22,280 nucleotides of DNA, from the NCBI GenBank assembly GCA_015039315.1, contig WIDE01000234.1:1-22280 (forward strand). Direction: 5' to 3'. The notes beneath the pieces were generated by a model, which saw only the letters and a list, made by a program, of their open reading frames with translations, made no database searches and had not been told where the DNA came from. The translations under genes and the position numbers were made by a program. Position 1 is the stretch's first letter. Each line of letters begins with the position of its first letter. This document shows, piece after piece, positions 10,401 through 19,797 of the stretch. The stretch is from Clavulina sp. PMI_390 (taxonomy: Eukaryota; Basidiomycota; Agaricomycetes; Cantharellales; Hydnaceae).

Positions 10401-12759
10401 AGACCCATAGATTTCTATTGGAGAGCTGTTTTAATGTGATGCTTTATGGAGAGAGGAGGCTCAAGTTCAACATATGCAACCTATCCACCTCATTCTTGCC
10501 AAACAGTTTGGTGCCAGAATTGCCTGCTCTTGTGCAGGAGAAAATTGGGGAAGCATTATCCTACACATGTCACTTTTGGACCTCCCACTATGCACAAGGG
10601 CCAGGTGAGCCAGACAGTGCTGTAGAGATAGTCAGAACCCTGCTCTCCACTACTCAGTTATTCCACTGGCTTGAAGTAATGAGCATCACTGGTGTATTTC
10701 CACTACAGAGCCTATCATTGATTTCAGGCCAGGTGAGTTACTGGTATTTTGCAGGTAGACATCAGAACTGATATTAGGATATGTTATAAAGTCTGAGATT
10801 GCTGCTGAGGTGGCAGAGGCAGTGCATTTCATATCTTATTATGCAATCCCAATTGCACAGAGTGCACCGCACATCTACCTCAGTGCTATGCCATTTATTC
10901 CTACATCTTCTGCTCTATGGTTGCTGTGTAAACAGTTCACAAGGACTGTATCTGTATCATCAGGACACATGGTAACATGGCCAATACTTAGACATGTGTT
11001 GGAGCACAAAGACAAGGTAGAATATGTGGCAGTCTCCACACAAAACATAGCTGCTGCAGGCTTTTCCAATGGAACCATCTTCTTATGGAACTGTCAGACA
11101 GGGGAACAGCATGGAAAGCCACTCACAGGCCATACTGGTGGGGTGAGATCTGTGGCATTCTCTCCTGATGGAGCAGTCCTTGCCTCTGGCTCTGATGATA
11201 GAACCATCAGGCTGTGGGATGTGCAGGCCCAGGCAGCCAAGGGAGAGCCACTCACAGGCCATACTNNNNNNNNNNNNNNNNNNNNNNNNNNNNNNNNNNN
11301 NNNNNNNNNNNNNNNNNNNNNNNNNNNNNNNNNNNNNNNNNNNNNNNNNNNNNNNNNNNNNNNNNNNNNNNNNNNNNNNNNNNNNNNNNNNNNNNNNNNN
11401 NNNNNNNNNNNNNNNNNNNNNNNNNNNNNNNNNNNNNNNNNNNNNNNNNNNNNNNNNNNNNNNNNNNNNNNNNNNNNNNNNNNNNNNNNNNNNNNNNNNN
11501 NNNNNNNNNNNNNNNNNNNNNNNNNNNNNNNNNNNNNNNNNNNNNNNNNNNNNNNNNNNNNNNNNNNNNNNNNNNNNNNNNNNNNNNNNNNNNNNNNNNN
11601 NNNNNNNNNNNNNNNNNNNNNNNNNNNNNNNNNNNNNNNNNNNNNNNNNNNNNNNNNNNNNNNNNNNNNNNNNNNNNNNNNNNNNNNNNNNNNNNNNNNN
11701 NNNNNNNNNNNNNNNNNNNNNNNNNNNNNNNNNNNNNNNNNNNNNNNNNNNNNNNNNNNNNNNNNNNNNNNNNNNNNNNNNNNNNNNNNNNNNNNNNNNN
11801 NNNNNNNNNNNNNNNNNNNNNNNNNNNNNNNNNNNNNNNNNNNNNNNNNNNNNNNNNNNNNNNNNNNNNNNNNNNNNNNNNNNNNNNNNNNNNNNNNNNN
11901 NNNNNNNNNNNNNNNNNNNNNNNNNNNNNNNNNNNNNNNNNNNNNNNNNNNNNNNNNNNNNNNNNNNNNNNNNNNNNNNNNNNNNNNNNNNNNNNNNNNN
12001 NNNNNNNNNNNNNNNNNNNNNNNNNNNNNNNNNNNNNNNNNNNNNNNNNNNNNNNNNNNNNNNNNNNNNNNNNNNNNNNNNNNNNNNNNNNNNNNNNNNN
12101 NNNNNNNNNNNNNNNNNNNNNNNNNNNNNNNNNNNNNNNNNNNATCTGTGGCATTCTCTCCTGATGGAGCAGTCCTTGCCTCTGGCTCTCATGATAGAAC
12201 CATCAGGCTGTGGGATTTGAATACCCACTCAGTTAAGGGACAGCCACTCATAGGCCATACTAACAGTGTGACATCTGTGGCACTCTCTCCTGACAGAGCA
12301 GTCCTTGCCTCTGGCTCTGATGATAGAACCATCAGGCTGTGGGATGTGAACACCCAGTCAGCCAAAGGAGACCCATTTGGAGTCACTGGTGTTACAATTT
12401 ACTCTCTTACATTTTTTCATGATGGTAAACTCCTTGCCTCTGGTGCTGCAGATGGGTCAATATATCTCTGGGATCTCAGCACCTTCCTTCCCTCCAATAT
12501 TGTACTTCCTCTGCCAGTCCTGGAAGCTTCTTGTCTGACCCCTACCTGGCTAGACCTTACACGCCTCAACAATGGCTGGGTGAAAGGTCCCAATGGTGAA
12601 CTTGTTCTTTGGGTTCCACCTCACTATAGAACCCATCTCTCTTACTCCGGTCTTGTCACTGCCCTTGGTAAAGACCCCAGTGAAATTATCAAACTCAACT
12701 TTGACCACATGGTGATGGGGGAGCAATGGGCTCAATGTTATACCCTCCAATCCAACTAA
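7458..12759 (+). CDS. STAND/NLR protein: C2-like N-terminus, NACHT ATPase, WD40 repeats (frame broken near 7680)
   Basis: This is a fungal NOD-like receptor of the class that acts in non-self recognition, programmed cell death or immunity (family knowledge). Suggested exons: 7458-7488, 7544-7904, 7976-8508, 8567-8793, 8871-9043, 9087-10732 and 10777-12759; phases match across every junction. The start MMTTPSFEIGG leads into SRSYRLQVEWNAPDIDG and LNVKAYF...LLGT-type strands, which look like a C2-like beta domain. Near 7680 the frame shifts by +1 between GIVEW and WNG. A helical domain (VHPIAKVIVGVLKGAW, then LYQAMLK) follows. The NACHT module has Walker A GVAGSGKSS (9323-9349), Walker B TIIIDALDE (about 9626-9652) and LLTTRPE (about 9734). 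The propeller uses 43-residue WD repeats (SVAFSPDGAVLASGS, RTIRLWD) and ends with a typical WVPP tail. The intron at 10733-10776 is uncertain. The middle of the propeller is lost in the N gap. The frame break makes it either a pseudogene or an error. Confidence 0.85.
11121..12372 (+). repeat. 129-bp WD40-coding repeats with near-identical DNA
   Basis: Each unit codes 43 residues. The blocks at 11145-11223 and 12144-12213, and the one at about 12272-12352, share almost the same bases, including the synonymous positions of GCAGTCCTTGCCTCTGGCTC and AGAACCATCAGGCTGTGGGA. The first (about 11000-11118) and last (about 12385-12480) WD units are diverged. Such high internal conservation is known from fungal NLRs such as Podospora HET-D/E, where units are reshuffled by recombination and under diversifying selection. 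The identical units probably caused the assembly gap. Confidence 0.8.
11266..12143. other. Assembly gap (878 N)
   Basis: This is a run of N inside the WD40 repeat block. Both sides are WD40 units in the same frame. Measured from the unit boundary at 11265, the run is not a whole number of 129-bp units, so its stated length is probably an estimate. Nothing inside it is known. Confidence 0.98.
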
Positions 12760-13016
12760 ATCACATCCTGCTGCTTCTAGTGTTACCTGCATCCTCAATA
12801 TGGCCTGCTCTATCCTTCAGACTTGTCATCCTTAGAAATATACATGCATCTCAAAGATTCATCACAGACTTCATCATGTATCCATATCAGTGATTCTACT
12901 ACACTCCAGCACAAGCACAATATATGGATGTATATTGAATTCCATAAAGGGGAAGTAATTATAGAGGAGACATCATGCATATATACTAGCCCCATTTATT
13001 TTGACTTTCCTAGGAG
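12760..13016. other. 3' flank of the NLR gene
   Basis: This short AT-rich stretch lies between the NLR stop (TAA at 12757-12759) and the LTR-like sequence. It probably holds the NLR 3' UTR and polyadenylation site. No gene or repeat was seen. Confidence 0.4.
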
Positions 13017-13500
13017 TGTGACATAAATGATGGTCACACAATACTCTGTTCTAAATACTAGAACATTCCAAGATATTCTAGCAAGTTCCATGTTCTTCCA
13101 GAATGTTCTACAACCATCAATTCCTATACAATTAGATCTCAATGTACATACAATTGCCCAGAAGGGAAGATATAAAAGGCTTCCCTTCCTTAGAATCTGG
13201 GACAACAAGAGAAGCCAGGACTTATTCCTCACCACCACAATCTATCCAGGACTCAGTCCTATTTCCACCCACATCAAGAGAGGTTAGATCACCTCTCATA
13301 TGTCTTAGGCTTGCATCTGCAAGTGTGGCTTGACAGCTGTCACTGACCCGGTAGAAGTGATCTGAGTTGCCACTACTCAATAAGACCTCATATCCGCATA
13401 GGAGAGGCCACGGTAGTGAGAGTAACAGGAGCTTTACCTGTTTTCTGGTGTCCTATATAGCCACAGCATATACAAGATTTGATTATTTGGCATCTGATCC
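13017..13500 (+). mobile_element. Putative LTR of a retrotransposon (solo or truncated)
   Basis: The segment begins with TGTGACATAAATG and has the layout of an LTR: an enhancer-like block of TTC/GAA repeats (13050-13108), a TATA box (13171-13178), a leader, and a possible end in ...TATACA near 13474. It is followed by TGGCATCTGATCC (13488-13500). That string matches 10 of 13 positions of TGGTATCAGAGCC, the initiator-tRNA-Met-complementary primer-binding site common in Ty1/copia-type elements (family knowledge). No gag or pol reading frame follows, since the palindrome array starts within 80 bp, so only the left end or a solo LTR is present. Target-site duplications were not found. Alternatively it could be a host promoter. 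Confidence 0.5.
13050..13180 (+). promoter_or_regulatory. Heat-shock-element-like cluster with TATA box
   Basis: TTCCAGAATGTTC at 13096-13108 is a perfect three-unit nTTCnnGAAnnTTC heat shock element. It is preceded by further TTC/GAA-type units (AGAACATTCC, ATTCTAG, AGTTCC) between 13060 and 13090. TATAAAAGG starts at 13171, about 60 bp downstream, which suits RNA polymerase II initiation near 13200. No open reading frame of note follows, so the promoter is best assigned to the LTR. Confidence 0.5.
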
Positions 13501-13520
13501 ATAACATACTGGTACAAAGT

Positions 13521-13559
13521 TATACCAAAAGGCCGGTTTTTTGGTCTTGTTTTGGTATA
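13521..13559. repeat. 10-bp perfect inverted repeat
   Basis: TATACCAAAA (13521-13530) and TTTTGGTATA (13550-13559) are exact reverse complements separated by 19 nt containing GGCCGGTTTTTTGGTC. The structure sits exactly between the LTR-like sequence and the first palindrome of the array. It may mark a junction or the end of an element. Confidence 0.5.
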
Positions 13560-13579
13560 TTGGGAGGCTACAGTTTGCG

Positions 13580-15840
13580 TGAACGCTCAGAATGACTTTT
13601 TTTTTTTTTCTTTGGGATGACACTGAGAATGGTTACAGTCATGTAATTAATGCTGAAAAAATGTAGTAGGAGTGGCATTTTGGTGAATTCCAAACCAAGC
13701 CACAGTAGACAATTCCTTTGAACGCTCATGAATGGCATTGTGAACAGTCACAGCTTTCATCAAAAGAAAGTTTTAAAAGTCTCTTGATTGGCCCTGGGGG
13801 CAGAAAATAGAATCAAAAGAAGGGTTCAGAGAGGAAAAGGTGAAAGCCCTTCCTGAATAGAGAAAAAAAAGTGCCATGAGCGCTCATAGAACCTGGCCTG
13901 ACCGCTCATAGAATCCGCCATGAGCGCTCACCAGGGTTGCATATGAGCGCTCATAGACATTTTCATTGGTACTTGTAGGGCATGTGTACATACTCACAGC
14001 AGGCCTCACAAGCCCTCCTAGGTCTATGAGAACATGCTGATGCAGATATTTAGGTGGAAAATTCTATGAGCGCTCAGAGAGAACATGCCACCGCTCACGG
14101 ATGCCCTGTGAGCGCTCAGAAGTTCTCCCATGAGCGCTCACAGCCATTTCTGACCAATTGATTCATAATATCTTGATCTATTTTCCTGATAAATTGTACA
14201 TTTACAATAGTACCTATACGGCAGTCCACAGCAGAGAAGAGCGGTGGCTGTGCTTTTCAGCTGAGAAACACAGCCACACATGGGGCGCAAGTACCTATGA
14301 GTGCTCATAACTAGCGTTCTGAGCGTTCAAGGTCATTGATGATGGGGAATGATTGGTCAAAATCACCACCATGAGCGCTCAGGGCAAGATCTCTGAGCAT
14401 TCATAGATGCATTGAGAACAGCATGAATGCTCAGAGAAAACCAACTGAACGTTCATACCCCCTTATTTGTTTCTGTGAGCGTTCATAGATCCCAGTCTGA
14501 GCGCTCATAGAAACTAATGATACTGGTCTGAGCGCTCAAACGCAAAGTCTGAACGTTCATAAAAGGAACATACTCACTTGTGAGCAGTCAAAGTGAATGT
14601 TCTGAGCGCTCAAAAGACGTGTAGGTTAGGAGATGAGCGCTCAGAATTTAAACTGTGAGCGTTCAGGCTTGAATATAATCAGACTGTGAGCGTTCATGGA
14701 CAACACCCTGAGCGTTCAGATAAGTTGTAATAATGTTTATGAACGCTCATGGAGGAGACTGTGAGCGTTCAAACGCGCTTTGAAGTGGACAATGAGCGCT
14801 CAGGATCAGGGGTCTGAGCGTTCATACTTTACATCATTAAAGCCTAGCTGCTCAAAGCAAGCCCTTTGAGCGTCCATAGGCCTCTGTATGAGCTATCAAA
14901 GGTCTTAGCCTGAGCGATCATGCAATCCAGACTACCTGTGAGTAGTCACACTTAGGAATGACCGTTCAGAGATCCCTGTCAGACCGCTAATGAATGCTCA
15001 CATCAGAACATCTGAGCGTTCATACTTTGCAAGGGTACGCATATGAGCGCTCAGAACAAACTCTGTGAGTGTTCAGAATCCTAGTAGGGGTACTTCTGAG
15101 CATTCACATCAGAGATTCTGAGCGTTCAAGGGGCCCTGCAGTTCACTATGAACGTTCAAGGTGACAGTGATGAGCGTTCATAGAGAGATATAACTATACC
15201 CATGAGCGTTCATAGCTCATATCTGAATGTTCATTGAGGTGTGTGAGCGCTCAGGACTAAAGGTTTGAGCGTTCAGATGTTGCAAGGGTATACAAGTGAG
15301 TGCTCACAACTAGCTGTCTGAACGTTCAAGGGCAGCTGAAGGTGTGCTCATGGGCATTCACATAAGACAGTTTGAGCGGTCAAGGGGTCCCCTGTAGTCA
15401 CGTTTGAACGCTCATACTGCCCAGGCTGAGCGCTCAGACTTACGGAAATCCATACCCATGAGCGTTCATGGCTCAACTCTGACCGTTCACATTTATATCT
15501 GAGCGCTCACAACCAAAAGTCTGAGCATTCAGAGGGTGCAATGTTATCCATGTGAGCGCTCACAACTAGCCTTCTGAGCGTTCAAAATGAAACTTCTGAG
15601 CGTTCATATTCCCATTCAAGCGTTCAAAAGCACAAGCCTGATCGTTCAAAAACACAAGTCTGACCATTCAAGAACACCCAGTGCATCAGCTCTGAACGCT
15701 CATGGCTATTGTTCTGAGCGTTCATGGACCCAAATACAGGTACCTAGGAGCGCTCACAGCCTAATTCTGAGCGTTCATATAAACTTGCAGGCGCTCATAA
15801 TCAGAGTCTGACTGTTCATATACAAGGGTGAACACCCACA
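13580..15840. repeat. Array of about 70 TGARCGYTCA palindromic sites at two fixed spacings
   Basis: The 10-bp motif TGAGCGCTCA and its variants TGAGCGTTCA, TGAACGCTCA, TGAACGTTCA, TGAGTGCTCA, TGAGCATTCA and TGACCGTTCA recur throughout. Scattered sites at 13580, 13719 and 13741 are followed by 13877, 13899, 13921, 13944 and 14067, 14088, 14109, 14131. A nearly unbroken run then extends from 14298 to 15809. Typical starts are 14424, 14446, 14476, 14498, 14529, 14550, 14581, 14603, 14634, 14656, 14687, 14709, 14740, 14762, 14793 and 14815, giving alternating steps of about 22 and about 31 bp. Intervening sequence is mostly unique, though blocks repeat at about 250 bp (for example around 15044, 15297 and 15553). 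No long reading frame exists here. The motif does not form a CRISPR array: it is too short and palindromic, and the host is eukaryotic. Function is unknown; a multi-site protein-binding platform is the likeliest reading. Confidence 0.93.
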
Positions 15841-16271
15841 AGCCATGTTTTGAGCAGTTCTCAGTGATGTTGAAATGACCGCTGACTACTCATACAACCC
15901 CTGTAAATTGCTCAGTGCTTCAAAGCCCTTGATGATACGCTAGTAAATCCATGAAATGAGCGTTTCTTGCACTAATCAATACCACCAAGCTCCTGTAGCA
16001 AGGAGCGTCAGTTGAACTGAGGGGAGATGACATGGATAATTGGATGATTTTGTGCAGTATTATCACATGATTGGGCGCATTCAATCACATAATGTGAGAG
16101 AAGGCCACCTAGGGCGTTGATCAAAAAAGCAAAAAGAGTAAAAAGCCACTACATCTAGCAGGTTAATAGATGCTTCTAGGTAGGAAGCATGGAAAAGACT
16201 AGCTTACTGTACTGCCAGCTAGTCAGAGAAGACTGCTGCATCATCACCCTTCTCAAGGTCAGCCTGAATCT
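15841..16271. other. Spacer between palindrome array and the minus-strand gene
   Basis: Degenerate array sites fade out until about 15970 (for example TGAGCAGTTCTCA near 15851). A short hairpin, GCTCCT-GTAGCA-AGGAGC, lies at 15989-16006. The rest is unique and probably holds the 3' UTR of the gene ending at 16272. No gene was seen. Confidence 0.45.
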
Positions 16272-19200
16272 CTATACCCTAAGACATTTAGCATCAGAAA
16301 CAAAGTCTGGAACAAAATACATGCCTTCAGCAGACTGGTCAGCCGGATGGCTGCTCTTTTTCCGCTTCTTAGGAGGAAGAGGCTTGCTGACTGGCTCATC
16401 TTCATCATCAGAGAATACAGTAAGTGGATGACGCCGTTTCTTACCCAAAGCCTTGGAGCTGCTTGAAGCTTGAGGCTCATCATCGCTATCCGAGCTTACC
16501 ATCACCACCTTCTTGGACTGGGCTGGCTTAGACTTGGAGCGGGACCTGCCAGAGTCAATTTCCTTCCTAGGGATCCAGAGGATAGCCTTGCCACAAGCAT
16601 CAAAGACACAAGCAGCTGCCCTCCTCCTGTTAACTACATCCTGATCTGTGGCCAAGGTGTAAGTCTTGGAAAATTATAGCTAACTCTGCAAGTGCTTACC
16701 CCATTCAGTAGCCTCAAACTTCAAGAAGCAAGGCTCGCCTTCTTCATTGGGCGTTCCCACAAGGCAAGCTTCAATGACACCATATGCAAGAGTGTCAGAG
16801 AGGTTTTTCTGCCCTTCAGCCTTCTTCAGAGCATCTGCCTTGCTAGGGTATGGGAAGCCGCATGGAAACCCTGTCAAGATGTGGGGCATCCAGACAGATG
16901 CCCCTACTGCCGCTTCTTGTAGCCCAGCGGCTCCAATTACAGTTGCAAAGTTGTCTGAAGGAAGCAGGAAGATGTCAGAGCAAACATGGAAGTGCAGTTG
17001 AAGCCCCCCTACCGCCCCGTTGGTGTGAGATTGAGACTTTGGCTACAGAGAGATAGGTCACAGTTAAATGAGCATGAAGAAAGGTTCACATCAAGTTATA
17101 TCAACATCACCTTGCCGTTCCTTCCACAAAGCAGAGGCAAAGCGGCCAGCAACAGCCACTGCGCTGGATTCCTTGGCCTTCCCAATGACCTCAAATGCTG
17201 GCTCCAAGCGCTCCATGAGTGCCTGAGCCTCAGCTGATCCGGGAGTAGCGTGGAGAATCTCCTCTCTCAAGGCATCCTCCAAAGCCTTTCCCTCTTCCTT
17301 CTTCTTGTCTCCTGGATTAGCCTTGCCTGATTTGGAGGGCTTGGCTTGGCGTGATGCCAATGAGACGGAGGGGCGGACAGAGGTGAAAGCCTGTCCTTTT
17401 GGTACACCAGAGGTCAGGTGCCTTGGGTACTCAAACTTACCAAAGACAGGTGGAGGAGGGGGAACAGACTCGTCTATGACATTCCCTAGGTATGCAAGGC
17501 TAGATAAAAGTAAGGACTTTGAGTAATCCCAAAATAGGAGGAATACTCACGATATGCCGCTAGTAAAGTATAACTGCTGGGCAGAGTGGGTAAGTGCACC
17601 GTTATAGAAAACATTCTTGACCTCGCTGGTGGGGCCAAAAACAACACCAGTCCCATGCGTAGAGGGCATTTGCTGCGCAGCTCCAGTAATAAACCCAACA
17701 CATGCTAGTCCATGCTGGGCCCAGAGGTTCATAGCCTAAGCGTCTGCTTTATTAGAAACCAGGCAACACACGCAATAGCATATAGGGAGCCAACTTACAA
17801 ATCCATCCAGTTCTACTATAGCCTTAGCAGCAGCCTTGGCTCGGGTGCAATCATTGGACACCCGCTGATGAAGGCTAGTAATCCCAGCACAGGCCTCTGA
17901 ACCTAAAGCTGAGGCCCACGCCTTGTAGGCTTCAGCGCCACCTGCTTCTGCAGCCTTCTTCTCAGCAAGATAGGCTTTGGCACGCTCTTTGTTTTTGGTT
18001 GGTTCTGGAGATATAGGTAATGACATAGTCAGAGGACGCATAACTGCAAATTGGTTCAGGCAGGAACTCACTAGCACCTTCGGCTTCCTCTTCCAACTCG
18101 TCTTCTTTGGGTTCTTCCTCGTCCTCCTCATCCTCCTCATCTTCCTCATCTGGGCTCTCTGCGTCAGCAGGGGTAGGGGGATTCTTAAGCGCTTCCCTCA
18201 TTTGCCACTGACTCCAAGCGGACGAAGCAAGTGCACTCAGCTGGGCTCTGAAGAGATTTGTTGCGGCAGCCGGATCAGTGCCGTACTTGGCAGAAATCTT
18301 GGCCAGCTCTGTCAATGCGCTGTTGCATTGCGCCAGCACTTTGGAACGCGCCTCTCCCTTCAGTGCCTTGTACTTCACAACACCAGCAGCCTTACTGGAA
18401 AGACTCGAAGAGCCAAAGGCTCGAGCCACCGCACTCTCCACATAGCCATCAAGCTTGGCCTTTGGAATTCCAAACTCGGACGACACAGTGCCCATAAAAT
18501 CGCCAGGCTGGTCTTGCTCTTTCTGGGCAGTTTGGCGCTTGGGGTTGGGGCTGGGAGTGGCTGGAGGGGAGGGAGTGTTGTTGGGAGGAGGGGAAGCAGC
18601 TGGTGAATGAGTGAGGGGAGGCACCTTCTTCTTTCCTTTCAATGACGTGACAAAGTCTTTGAAACTAGCTGGAAATTTAGCATCTTTCCACTTATCATAG
18701 ATTTCAATGGCCCGTTCATCCTTTCCAGGCTCAAAGTCGTTGAACAGTGGAACGCCAGCTGCTTCAGACTCTGCAGCCTTGTAGATAACATATTCCCATT
18801 CTATTTGTGCAATAGGCTCTCCTAGCTTCTTGAATTCTGGCCAAGGCGGTGCCCGACCATTATTTGAGCGAAGCATGGCTGGTGGTAGGCCAGTGGGGGC
18901 AAGAGAGTCTCCAGCATCTGTTAGCTTGGTTCCCATCAAAGGGCCAGAGGCGGATGCAGGCTGTCCACTTGGGAGAAATGCAGGTGCCAAAATTTGAGGG
19001 AGTTTCACCGCGCTCTTGCCCTGAGTGTGCTGTGAAGAGGCTGCTAGAGAAGAGACGAGTAGATAATCACTTGTGAGTTTGCAGCTATCACAAGTTTGAG
19101 ATAGAGGGACTAACCTTTCACGGGAGATGGAGTCCGCTTGGATGGAGTGGGCACCTCCTGCAACAATCCGTTTGTCTTAGTATCAGCCAATAATAATTCA

Positions 19201-19797
19201 TAACTAGTACCCACAACATAAGCAACTGCCTTGGAAGGTGAGGCCTGCATGTGTGAAAAAGAGAGATAGAGAACGGTTAGGAAACACCATATCTTCAGAC
19301 GGTGACTTGTAGCTTCATTATCACACCTTGTTGAAAGGGGATGGCTTGGTAGGTACCAGAATGCATTTATTTGCGTCAGCGTGGTGGATAACCAAGTCAA
19401 TTTTAGCGCCAAGCTGCTCACCTGCTGTGGCGCTATAGCATCAAACACAGGGTCAGCGTTGCTTGCAGTGATCTCTGGCTCCTCATCCTAGAACCAACAG
19501 ACCAATGAGCATTGACAATAGTTGATAGGAAAACAGAGCTTCACCTCTTCAATGGGGGTTGCGTCGTTGCGCTTTCCCCGCTTCTTCCTTGGTGCCGGTT
19601 GTGGCTACATAGCGTGTGCCATCATTAGCACTTATAAAGCATGACAGAACAAAGAGATGTACCTGTGGAACATCAGGAGTTCCAGAATCCTGATCTGCAG
19701 ACTGAGCTTTTGGCTAACAAACAAATAATCAGTATTACTCGCAGCATGAATTATCAGAAGGAGGGCTCACATTGAGGCGTCCACCTGAAGATGCCAT
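16272..19797 (-). CDS. Large intron-rich protein of unknown function with NLS-like tracts and SUMO-interaction-like motifs
   Basis: I do not recognise the family. The ATG at 19795-19797 opens MASSGGRLN. Suggested exons: 19771-19797, 19663-19713, 19545-19604, 19422-19487, 19327-19344, 19227-19244, 19115-19157, 18072-19043, 17799-18004, 17551-17735, 17111-17499, 16700-17042 and 16272-16645, about 900 residues. The first exons carry small Ser/Pro/Lys pieces and a basic PRKKRGKR stretch. The long exon has a Pro/Ser-rich linker, an Ala-rich helical region (FGIPKAKLDGYVESAVARAF) and an acidic Glu/Asp run (about 18095-18160). After globular-looking middle exons, the C-terminus has KVVMVSSDSDDE (16476-16511), LTVFSDDEDE (16395-16424) and a basic PPKKRKKS. 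Hydrophobic cores followed by Ser/Asp/Glu are typical of SUMO-interaction motifs. A nuclear role is inferred. The 17043-17110 junction is uncertain: either donor GAT|GTTGAT or a one-base error in a G6 run (17007-17012). It lies directly downstream of the Ulp1-JmjC gene, in the same orientation. Confidence 0.7.

Noticed and set aside
11083..12228. Long minus-strand and alternative plus-strand reading frames around the N run
   Set aside because: They exist only because N was read as open sequence; the flanks are antisense or shifted copies of the WD40 coding strand.
13590..13612. Poly-T tract near 13599 as a Pol III terminator of a small RNA gene
   Set aside because: No A-box/B-box or tRNA-like fold precedes it.
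13877..15840. CRISPR array
   Set aside because: Repeats are only 10 bp and palindromic, spacers are 12-21 nt and partly related to each other, and the surrounding genes are eukaryotic with introns.
17977..18606. Plus-strand frame of 209 codons with hydrophobic stretch
   Set aside because: It is the complement of the acidic GAN-codon run of the minus-strand exon; the hydrophobic residues are a by-product of that composition.
16272..19797. Calling the large gene a KDZ, CACTA or other transposase
   Set aside because: No catalytic DDE/D pattern, zinc cluster or recognisable transposase block could be found; only its neighbourhood suggests mobility.
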